The position numbers and the translations under genes were made by a program. Shown here piece by piece: positions 17,766-26,524 of a stretch of 64,000 bases of DNA (its first letter is position 1; the number at the start of each line of letters is the position of its first letter). The notes beneath the pieces were generated by a model. It had not been told where the DNA came from and searched no databases. It saw nothing but the letters and a program-made list of their open reading frames with translations. Origin of the DNA: Pseudomonas sp. PD9R (GTDB lineage: Bacteria; Pseudomonadota; Gammaproteobacteria; Pseudomonadales; Pseudomonadaceae); the NCBI RefSeq assembly GCF_019200975.1, contig NZ_JAHTMR010000001.1, positions 389,400 through 453,399 of the forward strand. Direction: 5' to 3'.

Positions 17766-18962
17766 TCAGTGAATGCTGGAGGCCAGCTCGAATATCGGGA
17801 TGTACATCAGAATCACGATCACCCCGATCAGCAAGCCGATGAAGGTCATCAACAAGGGTTCAAACAACCGCACAAACCATTCGATCCAGCGGCTGATTTC
17901 TTCGTCATAGAAGTCGGCGCTGCGCTCCATCATTTGCCCGAGGTTGCCGGACTGCTCGCCAGCACGCAGCAGACGCAGGGACACCGGCGTCACCAGGTGA
18001 TTGAGTTCCAGCGCCGTCGACAAGGATTGCCCTTCGCGCACCCGTTCGCAGGCCTGGTCCAGGCGCGAGCGGGAGGCAACGGTGAGCAGGTTGCGGACCA
18101 TGCCCATGGCGGTAACGAGGGGAATGCCGCCTTGCAGCAGAATCCCCAGGGAGCGGTAGAAGCGCGCCAGTTCGTACATGAAGATGCGCTGGTGCACCGC
18201 CGGCAGCTTTTCGATCAAACGGTCGACGCCGCGACGAAAGGCCGGTTGGCGCTTGAGCAGCACGAGGGCGACGATGATCGCCGCAAAGGCGCCGAAGAAT
18301 TCGCCCTGGTGGGCGTGCAGGAACATGCCGCTGCTCATCAGTATCTGCGAAAGCCACGGCAGGTCGGAACCCAGCCCTTCGAACACCAGGCTGAAGCGCG
18401 GCACCACGTAGCCCATCAAAAACAAAACCACGCCACCACCCACCACCAGCAACAGCATGGGGTAGATCGAAGCGCTGACGATCTTCTGGCGAACCTCGTC
18501 CATGCGCTGGCGATAGCTGACATAACGACCCAGCGCATCGCCTACGGCGCCGGTCTTTTCGCTGGACTGGACCAATGCAACGTACAGCGGAGGGAAGACC
18601 GCGGACATCTGGGCCAACGCCTGGGAAAACGATTTTCCCTCATAAAGCAGGCGTACCAGCCCGTTCAAGGTTTTGCGGGCCTGCGGCGCGTTCTCTTTTT
18701 CCGCAAGGCTTTCCAGCGCATCGATCAACGGCAGGCCGGCATTGAGCAGCGTGGTCAGTTCCTGGCTGAACAACACCAGGTTGAAGGTCTCGCGCTGTTT
18801 GACCCGCAGCGCGCGCCAGTGTCGTTCGGCGTGCACGCTGACCACTCGCAGGCCCTGGTCTTCGGCGATGCGCCGGGCTTCACTGTCACCCGTTGCCTCG
18901 ACGGTCATTGAAACGACACCCGCCTTGCCTACCGCTTTGAGGTGAAAACGTATGGTGGCCAT
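17766..18962 (-). CDS. gspF: T2SS inner-membrane platform protein GspF
   Basis: The 398-residue protein matches GspF/PilC in full: a short N-terminal domain, then two copies of the T2SSF domain (LFSQELTTLLNAGLPLIDALESLAE near residue 70 and FMYELARFYRSLGILLQGGIPLVTAM near 270) and three membrane helices (about 168-190, 220-240 and 370-393). The start MATIRFHLKAVG is chosen because it falls five bases after gspG's stop. It belongs with the gspE and gspD genes 15-20 kb away, the other half of this T2SS. Confidence 0.93.
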   Translation of the reverse strand: MATIRFHLKAVGKAGVVSMTVEATGDSEARRIAEDQGLRVVSVHAERHWRALRVKQRETFNLVLFSQELTTLLNAGLPLIDALESLAEKENAPQARKTLNGLVRLLYEGKSFSQALAQMSAVFPPLYVALVQSSEKTGAVGDALGRYVSYRQRMDEVRQKIVSASIYPMLLLVVGGGVVLFLMGYVVPRFSLVFEGLGSDLPWLSQILMSSGMFLHAHQGEFFGAFAAIIVALVLLKRQPAFRRGVDRLIEKLPAVHQRIFMYELARFYRSLGILLQGGIPLVTAMGMVRNLLTVASRSRLDQACERVREGQSLSTALELNHLVTPVSLRLLRAGEQSGNLGQMMERSADFYDEEISRWIEWFVRLFEPLLMTFIGLLIGVIVILMYIPIFELASSIH

Positions 18963-18967
18963 TCCCG

Positions 18968-19417
18968 TCACTGCCAACTGGTGATTTCGGCGTTTTCACC
19001 TTCGCCGCCCGGCTGGCCATCCTTGCCCATGGACAGCAGGTCGTACTCGCCGTTTTCGCCTGGGTAGCGATAGTTGTAATTACGGCCCCATGGGTCCTGC
19101 GGCAGCTTTTTCTGCAAGTACGGACCGGTCCAGTGGGTTTCATCGCTGGGTGCGGTGACCAGTGCCTGCAAACCCTGTTCGGTCGACGGGTAATGGCCGA
19201 CTTCCAGCCGGTACAGGTCCAGCGCTTTGCCCAGGCCTTCGATTTGCGCCTTGGCCACTTTCACTTCGGAACGGCCCAATTGAGCGAAATACTTCGGCGC
19301 GACGATACCGGCCAATAGCCCCAGCACCACCAGCACCACCAACAGTTCAAGCAGGGTGAACCCGCGCTGGGCGCGCAGGGAAAAATCACGCGGGGCGAAA
19401 CACAGGCGCTGTTTCAT
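18968..19417 (-). CDS. gspG: T2SS major pseudopilin GspG
   Basis: The 149-residue protein has a 19-residue basic leader and the prepilin peptidase site RG|FTLLELLVVLVVLGLLAG with E at +5. GspG hallmarks follow: HYPSTEQGLQALV, LPQDPWGRNYNYRYPG and GEYDLLSMGKDGQPGGEGENAEI (the calcium-binding loop region). It is the best GspG in the window; the pseudopilins near 39-40 kb are more divergent. No prepilin peptidase gene is present, so processing must use the cell's shared PilD/XcpA. Confidence 0.95.
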   Translation of the reverse strand: MKQRLCFAPRDFSLRAQRGFTLLELLVVLVVLGLLAGIVAPKYFAQLGRSEVKVAKAQIEGLGKALDLYRLEVGHYPSTEQGLQALVTAPSDETHWTGPYLQKKLPQDPWGRNYNYRYPGENGEYDLLSMGKDGQPGGEGENAEITSWQ

Positions 19418-19460
19418 GATGACCTCACACAGTCGGCAGAAGGGTCGCAATAAAGGCTTA

Positions 19461-19476
19461 TGCAATTGCCATGCAA
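19461..19476 (-). promoter_or_regulatory. Weak sigma-54-type promoter for gspG-gspF
   Basis: On the minus strand TTGCATGGCAATTGCA fits TGGCAYRNNNNTTGCW except for one G of the -24 pair. It lies 44 bases before the gspG ATG, and the inverted repeat at 19586-19601 lies about 110 bases further upstream. The broken GG makes it the least certain of the set. Confidence 0.4.
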
Positions 19477-19535
19477 AGGGTTGGCAAACCGTTTGGCATT
19501 CACCTGAACCCCCGTACTACGGCCTTTTGCGCTTT

Positions 19536-19551
19536 CGGCACAGTGCTTGCG
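19536..19551 (+). promoter_or_regulatory. Sigma-54-type promoter before the transglycosylase gene
   Basis: CGGCACAGTGCTTGCG keeps the GG and GC pairs at the required spacing (first G of each 12 bases apart), with mismatches only at the outermost positions. It lies 72 bases before the ATG at 19623. Confidence 0.55.
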
Positions 19552-19585
19552 TATGGCTGATTCACGACTGGTCATTGGGGCATTA

Positions 19586-19601
19586 CCCCCATTTTTCGGG
19601 G
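19586..19601. promoter_or_regulatory. CCCC-GGGG inverted repeat (candidate MnxR-like operator)
   Basis: CCCCCATTTTTCGGGG lies in the divergent region between gspG and the transglycosylase gene. It has a seven-base spacer rather than the six seen at most other sites, and a nearby GGGG at 19577-19580. Confidence 0.45.
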
Positions 19602-19622
19602 CCGGGCAGGGGAGACAGAACA

Positions 19623-20231
19623 ATGAAAACACTCACCACAGGACTGCTCGGTTTGATGCTGTTGACCGGCGTCGCTCAGGCCGATGTGTTCGTTTCCGTG
19701 GATGCCAAGGGCAATTTCGTTTTGTCCAATGTCCACCGCCCCGGACGCCACTATGAACGGGTCATTCATGAACCTGAAAAGGCGCTGGTCAGCCTTGATC
19801 AGCAACCGCAAATGATCGCCGCCAGGCCCTATGCCGAGCTGGTTTCAGCGGCGGCCACGGCCAATGCGTTGCCGGCGGCGCTGCTGCATGCGGTGATCCA
19901 GACGGAGTCGCATTACAACCCCAGTGCCGTGTCACCCAAGGGCGCGGGCGGGCTGATGCAGTTGATGCCCGACACCGCGCGTGAAATGGGCGTGGCCGAT
20001 GTCTACGACCCCAAGGCCAACATCCAGGGCGGCGCCCGTTATCTCAAACGGCTGATGACACTGTTCGATAACGACATTGCCCTCGCCGTAGCCGCCTACA
20101 ACGCCGGGCCGCAGGCGGTGCTCAGCCGTGGCGGAGTGATCCCGCCGTTCGCCGAAACCCAGCGTTATGTGCCCAGCGTGCTGCGCCAATACCGGCGTCT
20201 GCAGGGGCTGTCGGAGGACGCTCCGCTGTGA
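19623..20231 (+). CDS. Secreted SLT-type lytic transglycosylase
   Basis: The 202-residue protein has a signal peptide (MKTLTTGLLGLMLLTGVAQA), a DUF4124-like strand region, and an SLT domain with catalytic E95 in VIQTESHYNPSAVSPKGAGGLMQLMPDTA, followed by GGARYLKRLM and AVAAYNAGP. Such enzymes open peptidoglycan, often for envelope machines. Its position between the two halves of the T2SS and its own sigma-54-type promoter suggest a role in inserting the secretin or exporting the giant oxidase (inference). Confidence 0.9.
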   Translation: MKTLTTGLLGLMLLTGVAQADVFVSVDAKGNFVLSNVHRPGRHYERVIHEPEKALVSLDQQPQMIAARPYAELVSAAATANALPAALLHAVIQTESHYNPSAVSPKGAGGLMQLMPDTAREMGVADVYDPKANIQGGARYLKRLMTLFDNDIALAVAAYNAGPQAVLSRGGVIPPFAETQRYVPSVLRQYRRLQGLSEDAPL

Positions 20232-20253
20232 GCGGGGATCGTGGGGCAGAGTT

Positions 20254-20269
20254 CCCCCACATTTGGGGG
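20254..20269. promoter_or_regulatory. CCCCC-N6-GGGGG inverted repeat (candidate operator) upstream of mnxG
   Basis: CCCCCACATTTGGGGG, flanked by TT and AG, is a perfect five-base-pair inverted repeat with six-base spacer, about 200 bases before the mnxG -24/-12 promoter. It is one of the best copies of the repeat shared by the oxidase, secretion and curli promoters. Confidence 0.6.
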
Positions 20270-20280
20270 AGAGCTGATGA

Positions 20281-20370
20281 AGATCAAAAGATCGCAGCCT
20301 GCGGCAGCTCCCACATGGAGTCCGCCAACAAATGTAGGAGCTGCCGCAGGCTGCGATCTTTTGATCTTGG
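20281..20370. repeat. REP pair
   Basis: Two inverted REP arms (GATCAAAAGATCGCAGCCTGCGGCAGCTCC and complement) separate the transglycosylase gene from the mnxG regulatory region. They lie between the distal and proximal candidate operators. Confidence 0.85.
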
Positions 20371-20382
20371 GAAAAAAAACAG

Positions 20383-20419
20383 CCCGCAAATCGGGGGAAA
20401 TAAGTGGGGAATATTCCCC
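20383..20419. promoter_or_regulatory. Proximal G/C-block cluster upstream of mnxG
   Basis: CCCGCAAATCGGGGG is followed by GGGGAATATTCCCC, the latter a perfect palindrome in the opposite arm order. They end about 50 bases before the sigma-54-type promoter. Whether both belong to the operator is unclear because spacing and order differ from the TTCCCC-N6-GGGGAA form. Confidence 0.4.
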
Positions 20420-20469
20420 GGTTCATCAATTGATTGTCGTAAGGGTATGAAAAACAAGTAAAAAAATTA

Positions 20470-20485
20470 TGGCATGCAGATTGCT
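20470..20485 (+). promoter_or_regulatory. Sigma-54 promoter of mnxG
   Basis: TGGCATGCAGATTGCT matches the TGGCAYRNNNNTTGCW consensus at every position. It lies 57 bases before the mnxG ATG, with CCCC/GGGG inverted repeats upstream, as expected for an NtrC-class activator. Confidence 0.85.
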
Positions 20486-20541
20486 CCAAGCCATTTGTCG
20501 AGAATTATTCCCTGTGAGCACCCACAGCGAGGCCTGTGATC

Positions 20542-23500
20542 ATGACCGGCATAATCCACGCTCCGTCCTTACTCCAATTGCTGCTGTTGGCAGGCTCGAT
20601 GCTCAGTGTCGAGCTGGTTGAGGCCGCTGCACGCTGCGAACGCAATCTGGTGGCGAACGTCGTGGCGCTGGACCAGCCGCTGATGTTCAACCGCCTCGGC
20701 GCGCAGAACGTCAACGGCATGATGTTCGCCCTGCGTCGCGATGTGGTCGATGACCGTGACGTTTCACTGGCCAAGGGCGGTGCGGCGGTGCCGGGCAAGG
20801 TTTCACTGCGAGCCGACAAGCGCCCGCGTCCGCTGGTGCTGCGAGTCGCCGCCGGTGACTGCCTGACCATCAACCTGCAAAACCTGCTGGCTTACCAGGC
20901 CAACCCCGGCTCGCACGAGGGTGGCGAGGAGGAAGAGGGAGGCATCGAAATTGGCAACAACGATGACTTCAAGGTCGACGAGCAGGTCACTGATCGCCAT
21001 GTCGGTTTCCAGGTCAACGGCCTGCAAGCGGTCAACAGCATCGACGACATCGCTTCGTTTACCGGGCGCAACGGCAACAGCTTGATTCCGCCCGGCGCCA
21101 CTCGCACCTATACCTTGTACGCCGAGCGTGAAGGCGCATTCGCCGCCAGCAGCCGGGGCGCGACCTTCGGTGGCGAAGGCGACGCCGGCAACGTGGCCAA
21201 CGGTTTGTTTGGCGAAGTGGTGGTGGTGCCCAGGGGCGGGCGCACCTATCGCAACACTTTGACCGAAGAAGAAATGCGCCTGGCCAGCACTGGTCGCACG
21301 CCGGCCGGTCAGCCCATCGTCGATTACCAGGCACGCTACCCGCAGCGCGAGCCCTGGCTCCGTGAAGGCAAGGCTGGCACGCCGATCATCAACATGGTCG
21401 ACGGCAATGAAATCATCTCCAGCGAGAGCGACGCGATCGTGATGGGCAGCAACGCCGATGGCAGCTTCCCGCCCTCGACGTATCCGCTGGAATCCGTGGG
21501 CAAACGCAACCCCGCGTTGCCCAATCGATTGGAGCCTTTCCGCGATTTCGCCTCGCAGTTCCAGGATGAAACCGCCGCAACCCAAGCCTTTCCCGCTTAC
21601 TGGGCTGACCCGGTGATGGCCCACGTGCTGGAGCCGACCCGCGATTCGTTCATGATCAACTACGGCTCCGGCGGCATGGGCGCCGAGGTGGTCGCCAACC
21701 GATTGGGTGTGGGGCCGATGCATGACTGCCTGTCCTGCGCCTATGAAGAATTCTTCCTCAGCTCCCACACCGTCGGCGACGTGGCGATGCTGGTGGATGT
21801 ACCGGCCAACGCCGGCCTGGAGAACATTCGTCCTGGTGAAGTGCCGAGGGCCGATCAGGTCGGGGTCAAGGCGACCATGGCGCTGTACCCGTCCGAGCCG
21901 TCCAACGTCAACCACAGCTACATCGGTGACTTCGTCAAATTCCGCAACACCCACAACGGTCATGAGCAGCACATTTTCCACCTGCACGGGCATCAGTGGC
22001 TGTTCAACCCCAACGATGACAACTCCGATTATGTGGACGCCCAAGGCATCGGTCCGGGTGCCGGCTACACCTATGAAATCGCCAACGGTGGCTCGGGCAA
22101 CCGCAACCGGGTAGCGGGCGATGCGATCTATCACTGCCACTTCTATCCGCACTTTGCCCAGGGCATGTGGGCCATGTGGCGGGTGCACGACGTGTTTGAA
22201 GAAGGCACCCGGCTCGAAGTGTCGCAGCAGGGTGCCGACGGCTATCACAGCGAACCCTATGCCCTGCGCAGCGGTAAACCGGCGGCTGGCGCACGGGCCT
22301 TGCCCGATGGCGAAATCATTGCCGGCACACCCATTCCGGCGGTGGTGCCGCTACCTGGAAAAGCCATGGCGCCGATGCCGGGCAAAGTCGCGGTCGTACC
22401 GAAAGTCGGCGAGACCCTGGTGGCCGCCAACGACGATGACGATGAAGAAGACGATGACGGCGAGCACCATGGCGGCAGCGGTGGCGCTCAAGCCATCGGT
22501 TCGCTGGCGCTGGTGGATCGCAGCGAAGCCAACCGCAATCCTGACGGCACCCTTAAAAACCCTGGCTATCCGTTCTGGATCGGCGGCATGGAAAGTTCGG
22601 TCGGCCAACGCCCACCGACGCCACCGCTGGACATGCTCGATGCCGCCACGGCGCAGTCCTTGAAAGCCAGTGGCAAAGCCTTGTGGGCCAACCTCGACCC
22701 GAATCAGTCGGGTGGCTGGGACGGCGGTTTGGGACGTCATTCCCTGGACGGTTTCTCCTCAGGCGGGCAGGCGCATACCGTGACCACGTCACTGGATTTC
22801 TCCAAGGAGGTCACCCGCGCCAAACCGATCTACATGCCGGAAGAAGGCACAGAAGTCGAACAGGCGGCCATGGCTTTCCACGCCAAAAAAGACCACCCAA
22901 GCTACGCCGTGCTGCCGGGCAACCAGGTGGTGGCGCGTAACTTCCGCACCAATGGCGCCTTGCCGATGGCTGGCGCACCGTACTACGAACCGTGCATGGA
23001 TGACCGGCAAAAACGCCTGACCAGCAGCGCTGGCACAGGCGAGTTCAACAGTGGTGAACGCGTCGATGGCATGTCGTTCATCGGTGCCTCGACCTTCACT
23101 GCCGACCGCCCTCGCATCTATAAAGCGGCGAACATTCAGTTTGACGCGGTGTACAACAAAGTCGGCTACCACTTCCCGCAGGCACGCATCCTTGCGTTGT
23201 GGGAAGACGCCTGGCCGGTGATCACCAAACAGCGTCCACCAGAACCGCTGGTGATGCGCATGAATACCTTCGATTGCGTGCAGTACCAGCAAACCAACCT
23301 GGTCCCGGCCACCTATGAAATGGACGACTATCAGGTGCGCACACCGACCGACGTGATCGGTCAGCACATCCACCTGCCGAAGTGGGACCTGACATCGGCC
23401 GACGGCTCAGCCAACGGCTGGAACTATGAAGACGGCGTACTTTCCCCTGGCGCCGTGCAAGAACGCATCCGCGCCATTCGTGAGTTCAACCAGTGTGAAG

Positions 23501-26361
23501 GCGCCGATCCGCGTGACGGAACACCCGCGTGCCCGAAAGCTAAAAATCACCCGTTCTTTGGCCAATACGGCCGGGCCGACTGGGTCGGTGCGCGCACGGC
23601 AATGCAGCGCTGGTTCGTCGATCCGGTGGTCAACAGCAAAGGTGTCGACCGTGGCCTGGGCACCATTTTTACCCACGACCACCTCGGCCCGTCGACGCAC
23701 CAACAGATTGGTCTGTATGCCACGGTGCTGGCTGAGCCGGCCGGTTCCACCTGGTTCCACGCCGAAACCGGCGAGCCGTTGTACAGCGGCGCGCGTCAGG
23801 ACGGCGGGCCGACGTCATGGCAGGCGGTAATTTCCACCGGTGACCTGGACGGCGACGGCAAGAACGACAGCTTCCGCGAGTTCTTCCTCGAATACAGCGA
23901 CTTCCAGCACGCTTATGAAGCCGGCGTGTACGTGGGCGCGGGACCTAACGGCGTGCCTGATGCGCAAAGCTTCCCGGCCACCGCCGACAGCTTCCGCTAC
24001 GCGATCAACCCGCCGGTGCGCAATAACGCCAGTAGCCTGCTGGACGGCGTTCTTGAAGTGCAGGGCGGCATGGTTCCTGGCTGCCCGACCCGGCCGTGCC
24101 CGCAGGCGATCTCGGTCGATGACCCTGGCATGTTCGTGGTCAATTACCGCAACGAACCGCTGGCCTTGCGGGTGTACGACCCGAACCGCGTCGGCCCGGA
24201 TGGCAAGCGCGGCATGCAGGCCGATGGCCTGGGCGGCGACCTCGCGTACGCCATGCAAAGCCGGACTGATCGCGCCATTCCGGCGATGAACCTGGCGCCG
24301 AACCTGATCACCTCGGCCACCGGCCCAACCGGCGGCACCACACTGTTCCCGCCGCACGTCAACAAGGGCGGTGCCGAACCGGGCGACCCCTTCACCCCGA
24401 TGCTGCGCACCTACACCGGTGACAACGTGCGGCTGCGGGTGCATGCCGGCGGTCACGAAGAGGAGCACAACGTCACCCTGCACGGCGTGAAGTGGCTGCA
24501 AAGCGGTTCCGGTTTCGGCAACAGCTCCAACTCCGGCTGGCGCGCGTCGCAGATGATCGGGATCTCCGAGCAGATGGGCTTCATTGCGCCGGTCTCGATG
24601 CTCTCCAGTTCGGCGGCCACCACCGGTGACTATCTGTACTCGATGGACGCGTCGATCGAAGGTTACTGGAGCGGTATCTGGGGCGTGATGCGCAACTACA
24701 CCGCGCAGCGTAATGACCTGTTCGCCCTGCCGAACAATCCGAAACCGGCCGGCATGCGCAACACCGTAGCCTTCGACGGCAGCTGCCCACGGATCGGTGC
24801 CAATCCTAATGGCATCGGCACCCGGCCAACGCCGCAACGCAACTATGACGTGGTTGCTGCGCTGGCCAACGACATCCTCACAAACCCGTTGGGCTTGTCC
24901 ATCGGCGACTCGGCGGGGCTTGGCCAGCATGTCGGCGGCCCGCTGAATCCGGCGGGTGGCACCCTGGTGTTCAACTCGCGGACAGTGAGTATTCCGCAGG
25001 TCACCGTGACCGACCCTGAAGACGGTGAAACCATCACCATCGGTGGGCAAAGCGGGCCGCTGCATGACCCGACCGCGATCCTGTATGTGCGCAAGGCCGA
25101 CCTCGATCCAACCACCGGCAAGCTTAAACCCGGTGTGCCCGTCGAACCGCTGGTGCTGCGCGCCGCTGCGGGTGACTGCATCAACATCACCCTGGAAAAC
25201 CGCCTGCCTACGGTCATGCCGGACCTGACTCAGACGGCGGTGATGCAAGGCATGGTCAAACGTGATCGCAACAGCGGCACCGGTTCGACCACCTTCAGCA
25301 ACAACCTGATGCGGCCGTCGAGCCACGTGGGTCTGCACGCGCAATTGCTGGCGTACGACATCACCAAATCCGATGGCACCAACGTTGGTGTCAACCCGAT
25401 CCAGACCGTGCCACCGCGTATCGGCAGCAGCGGTGCGTACCCGACCCGGACGTATCAGTACTACGCCGGGCACCTGGAGCGTGAAGGCAAACCGATCACG
25501 CAACTGGGCCGCAGCGTCGACAACATCAACGCCACGGCGGTGGAATTCGGCGGGTTGAATTTCACGCCGGCGGACGTGATCAAGCAGCCGCAAAAAGGCC
25601 TGGGCGGTGCAATGAGCATCCTGCCGGTCGGCGCGACCTGGGTTGACGACGTGCGCAAGGTGAACGCGACCGTCACCGCACCGGGACAAACCAGCTACCG
25701 CGATTTTGCGATGGTCTGGCAGAAAGCCTTGAACATTCGCTGGGCCAATGGCCGGCCGGTGGAAGGGATTGCCGCCGAAGGTTTCGGCGTGCCGACCGAT
25801 CCGCAAGACAACTCCAGCATGGCCATCAACTACAAGGCCGAGCCGATCTGGTACCGCTTCGGCCTGGCCCCGGATGCGCCATTCGGGCATGCCGACGGCG
25901 CGGGTTACGGCGATATGCCGAACGCGCACATGGCCTACAGCAATGCGTTGGTGGGCGGCGATCCGCAGACACCGGTGCTGTACGTCAAACCGGGGCAACC
26001 CTTCCGCACGCACATTCTCATGCCGACCGGCGGCAGTCGCGGCACCACCTTCCAGCTCGACGGTCACGTCTGGTCGGTCAACCCGTTCCTGTCGGAGAAG
26101 AGCGACACCGGCGGCTACCCGATGGGTACTCCGGGTGTGGGTTCGGTGCGGTTCGGCTACAACCCGATGTCGATGTACATCGGCGCCCACGAAAGCGTTC
26201 TGCCAGCGGCGCACTTCAGCTTCATGCACCCGAGCGCCGGGGGCGTCAACGCGATACCGGGCGACTACCTGTTCCGCGACTACGCCGCCTATGGCAACAC
26301 CGCCGGGTTATGGGGATTGCTGCGGGTGACCAACGAACCGGAGCCGACCCCAACACCGTAG
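20542..26361 (+). CDS. mnxG: Giant multicopper oxidase, MnxG-like manganese oxidase
   Basis: A 1939-residue secreted protein with a signal peptide (MTGIIHAPSLLQ...VEAAA). ATG 20542 is preferred to GTG 20536 for ribosome-site spacing. Cupredoxin-like domains recur along it. Copper-ligand motifs include HIFHLHGHQW (H480, H482, H484), HCHFYPH (531-537), HIH (942-944), HDH (1045-1047) and VTLHGVKW (H1314). Its size and layout match MnxG of P. putida GB-1, one of two oxidases that turn Mn(II) to Mn(III/IV) oxide outside the cell. An Asp/Glu/His run (about 630-643) and an EF-hand-like DLDGDGKND loop (1101-1109) could bind Mn or Ca. It heads the maturation cassette and has a consensus sigma-54 promoter. 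Identification is by recall of the family, not by alignment. Confidence 0.88.
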   Translation: MTGIIHAPSLLQLLLLAGSMLSVELVEAAARCERNLVANVVALDQPLMFNRLGAQNVNGMMFALRRDVVDDRDVSLAKGGAAVPGKVSLRADKRPRPLVLRVAAGDCLTINLQNLLAYQANPGSHEGGEEEEGGIEIGNNDDFKVDEQVTDRHVGFQVNGLQAVNSIDDIASFTGRNGNSLIPPGATRTYTLYAEREGAFAASSRGATFGGEGDAGNVANGLFGEVVVVPRGGRTYRNTLTEEEMRLASTGRTPAGQPIVDYQARYPQREPWLREGKAGTPIINMVDGNEIISSESDAIVMGSNADGSFPPSTYPLESVGKRNPALPNRLEPFRDFASQFQDETAATQAFPAYWADPVMAHVLEPTRDSFMINYGSGGMGAEVVANRLGVGPMHDCLSCAYEEFFLSSHTVGDVAMLVDVPANAGLENIRPGEVPRADQVGVKATMALYPSEPSNVNHSYIGDFVKFRNTHNGHEQHIFHLHGHQWLFNPNDDNSDYVDAQGIGPGAGYTYEIANGGSGNRNRVAGDAIYHCHFYPHFAQGMWAMWRVHDVFEEGTRLEVSQQGADGYHSEPYALRSGKPAAGARALPDGEIIAGTPIPAVVPLPGKAMAPMPGKVAVVPKVGETLVAANDDDDEEDDDGEHHGGSGGAQAIGSLALVDRSEANRNPDGTLKNPGYPFWIGGMESSVGQRPPTPPLDMLDAATAQSLKASGKALWANLDPNQSGGWDGGLGRHSLDGFSSGGQAHTVTTSLDFSKEVTRAKPIYMPEEGTEVEQAAMAFHAKKDHPSYAVLPGNQVVARNFRTNGALPMAGAPYYEPCMDDRQKRLTSSAGTGEFNSGERVDGMSFIGASTFTADRPRIYKAANIQFDAVYNKVGYHFPQARILALWEDAWPVITKQRPPEPLVMRMNTFDCVQYQQTNLVPATYEMDDYQVRTPTDVIGQHIHLPKWDLTSADGSANGWNYEDGVLSPGAVQERIRAIREFNQCEGADPRDGTPACPKAKNHPFFGQYGRADWVGARTAMQRWFVDPVVNSKGVDRGLGTIFTHDHLGPSTHQQIGLYATVLAEPAGSTWFHAETGEPLYSGARQDGGPTSWQAVISTGDLDGDGKNDSFREFFLEYSDFQHAYEAGVYVGAGPNGVPDAQSFPATADSFRYAINPPVRNNASSLLDGVLEVQGGMVPGCPTRPCPQAISVDDPGMFVVNYRNEPLALRVYDPNRVGPDGKRGMQADGLGGDLAYAMQSRTDRAIPAMNLAPNLITSATGPTGGTTLFPPHVNKGGAEPGDPFTPMLRTYTGDNVRLRVHAGGHEEEHNVTLHGVKWLQSGSGFGNSSNSGWRASQMIGISEQMGFIAPVSMLSSSAATTGDYLYSMDASIEGYWSGIWGVMRNYTAQRNDLFALPNNPKPAGMRNTVAFDGSCPRIGANPNGIGTRPTPQRNYDVVAALANDILTNPLGLSIGDSAGLGQHVGGPLNPAGGTLVFNSRTVSIPQVTVTDPEDGETITIGGQSGPLHDPTAILYVRKADLDPTTGKLKPGVPVEPLVLRAAAGDCINITLENRLPTVMPDLTQTAVMQGMVKRDRNSGTGSTTFSNNLMRPSSHVGLHAQLLAYDITKSDGTNVGVNPIQTVPPRIGSSGAYPTRTYQYYAGHLEREGKPITQLGRSVDNINATAVEFGGLNFTPADVIKQPQKGLGGAMSILPVGATWVDDVRKVNATVTAPGQTSYRDFAMVWQKALNIRWANGRPVEGIAAEGFGVPTDPQDNSSMAINYKAEPIWYRFGLAPDAPFGHADGAGYGDMPNAHMAYSNALVGGDPQTPVLYVKPGQPFRTHILMPTGGSRGTTFQLDGHVWSVNPFLSEKSDTGGYPMGTPGVGSVRFGYNPMSMYIGAHESVLPAAHFSFMHPSAGGVNAIPGDYLFRDYAAYGNTAGLWGLLRVTNEPEPTPTP

Positions 26362-26394
26362 GAACTGGATCGGCGGTGAACAACACCCCCGATC

Positions 26395-26485
26395 CTGTAG
26401 GAGCGAGGCTTGCCCGCGAAGGGTTCACCTCGTTCTTTGGTGGTGAACCGGATGACGCCTTCGCGAGCAAGCTTCGCTCCTACAG
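26395..26485. repeat. REP-type inverted repeat within the mnxG operon
   Basis: Arms CCTGTAGGAGCGAGGCTTGCCCGCGAAG and CTTCGCGAGCAAGCTTCGCTCCTACAG bracket a 40-base spacer that itself folds (GGTTCACC/GGTGAACC). It lies between mnxG and the beta-propeller gene and may lower downstream expression or set mRNA ends. Confidence 0.8.
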
Positions 26486-26524
26486 AAGTTAGGCAGGTAC
26501 AGATTGGTAAAGGGGAGTTTTGGC

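Noticed and set aside
19482..19498. TGGCAAACCGTTTGGCA as a plus-strand sigma-54 promoter
   Set aside because: The -12 pair reads GG instead of GC; the element at 19536 keeps both invariant pairs.
20406..20419. GGGGAATATTCCCC as a standard copy of the proposed operator
   Set aside because: Its arms are in the opposite order (G block first) to the TTCCCC-N6-GGGGAA form, so it is reported only as part of a nearby cluster.
23815..26229. 804-codon minus-strand open frame inside mnxG
   Set aside because: Antisense of mnxG; composition (His/Arg/Val/Gly) is typical of a reverse-complement shadow, and mnxG carries convincing copper motifs in the same bases.
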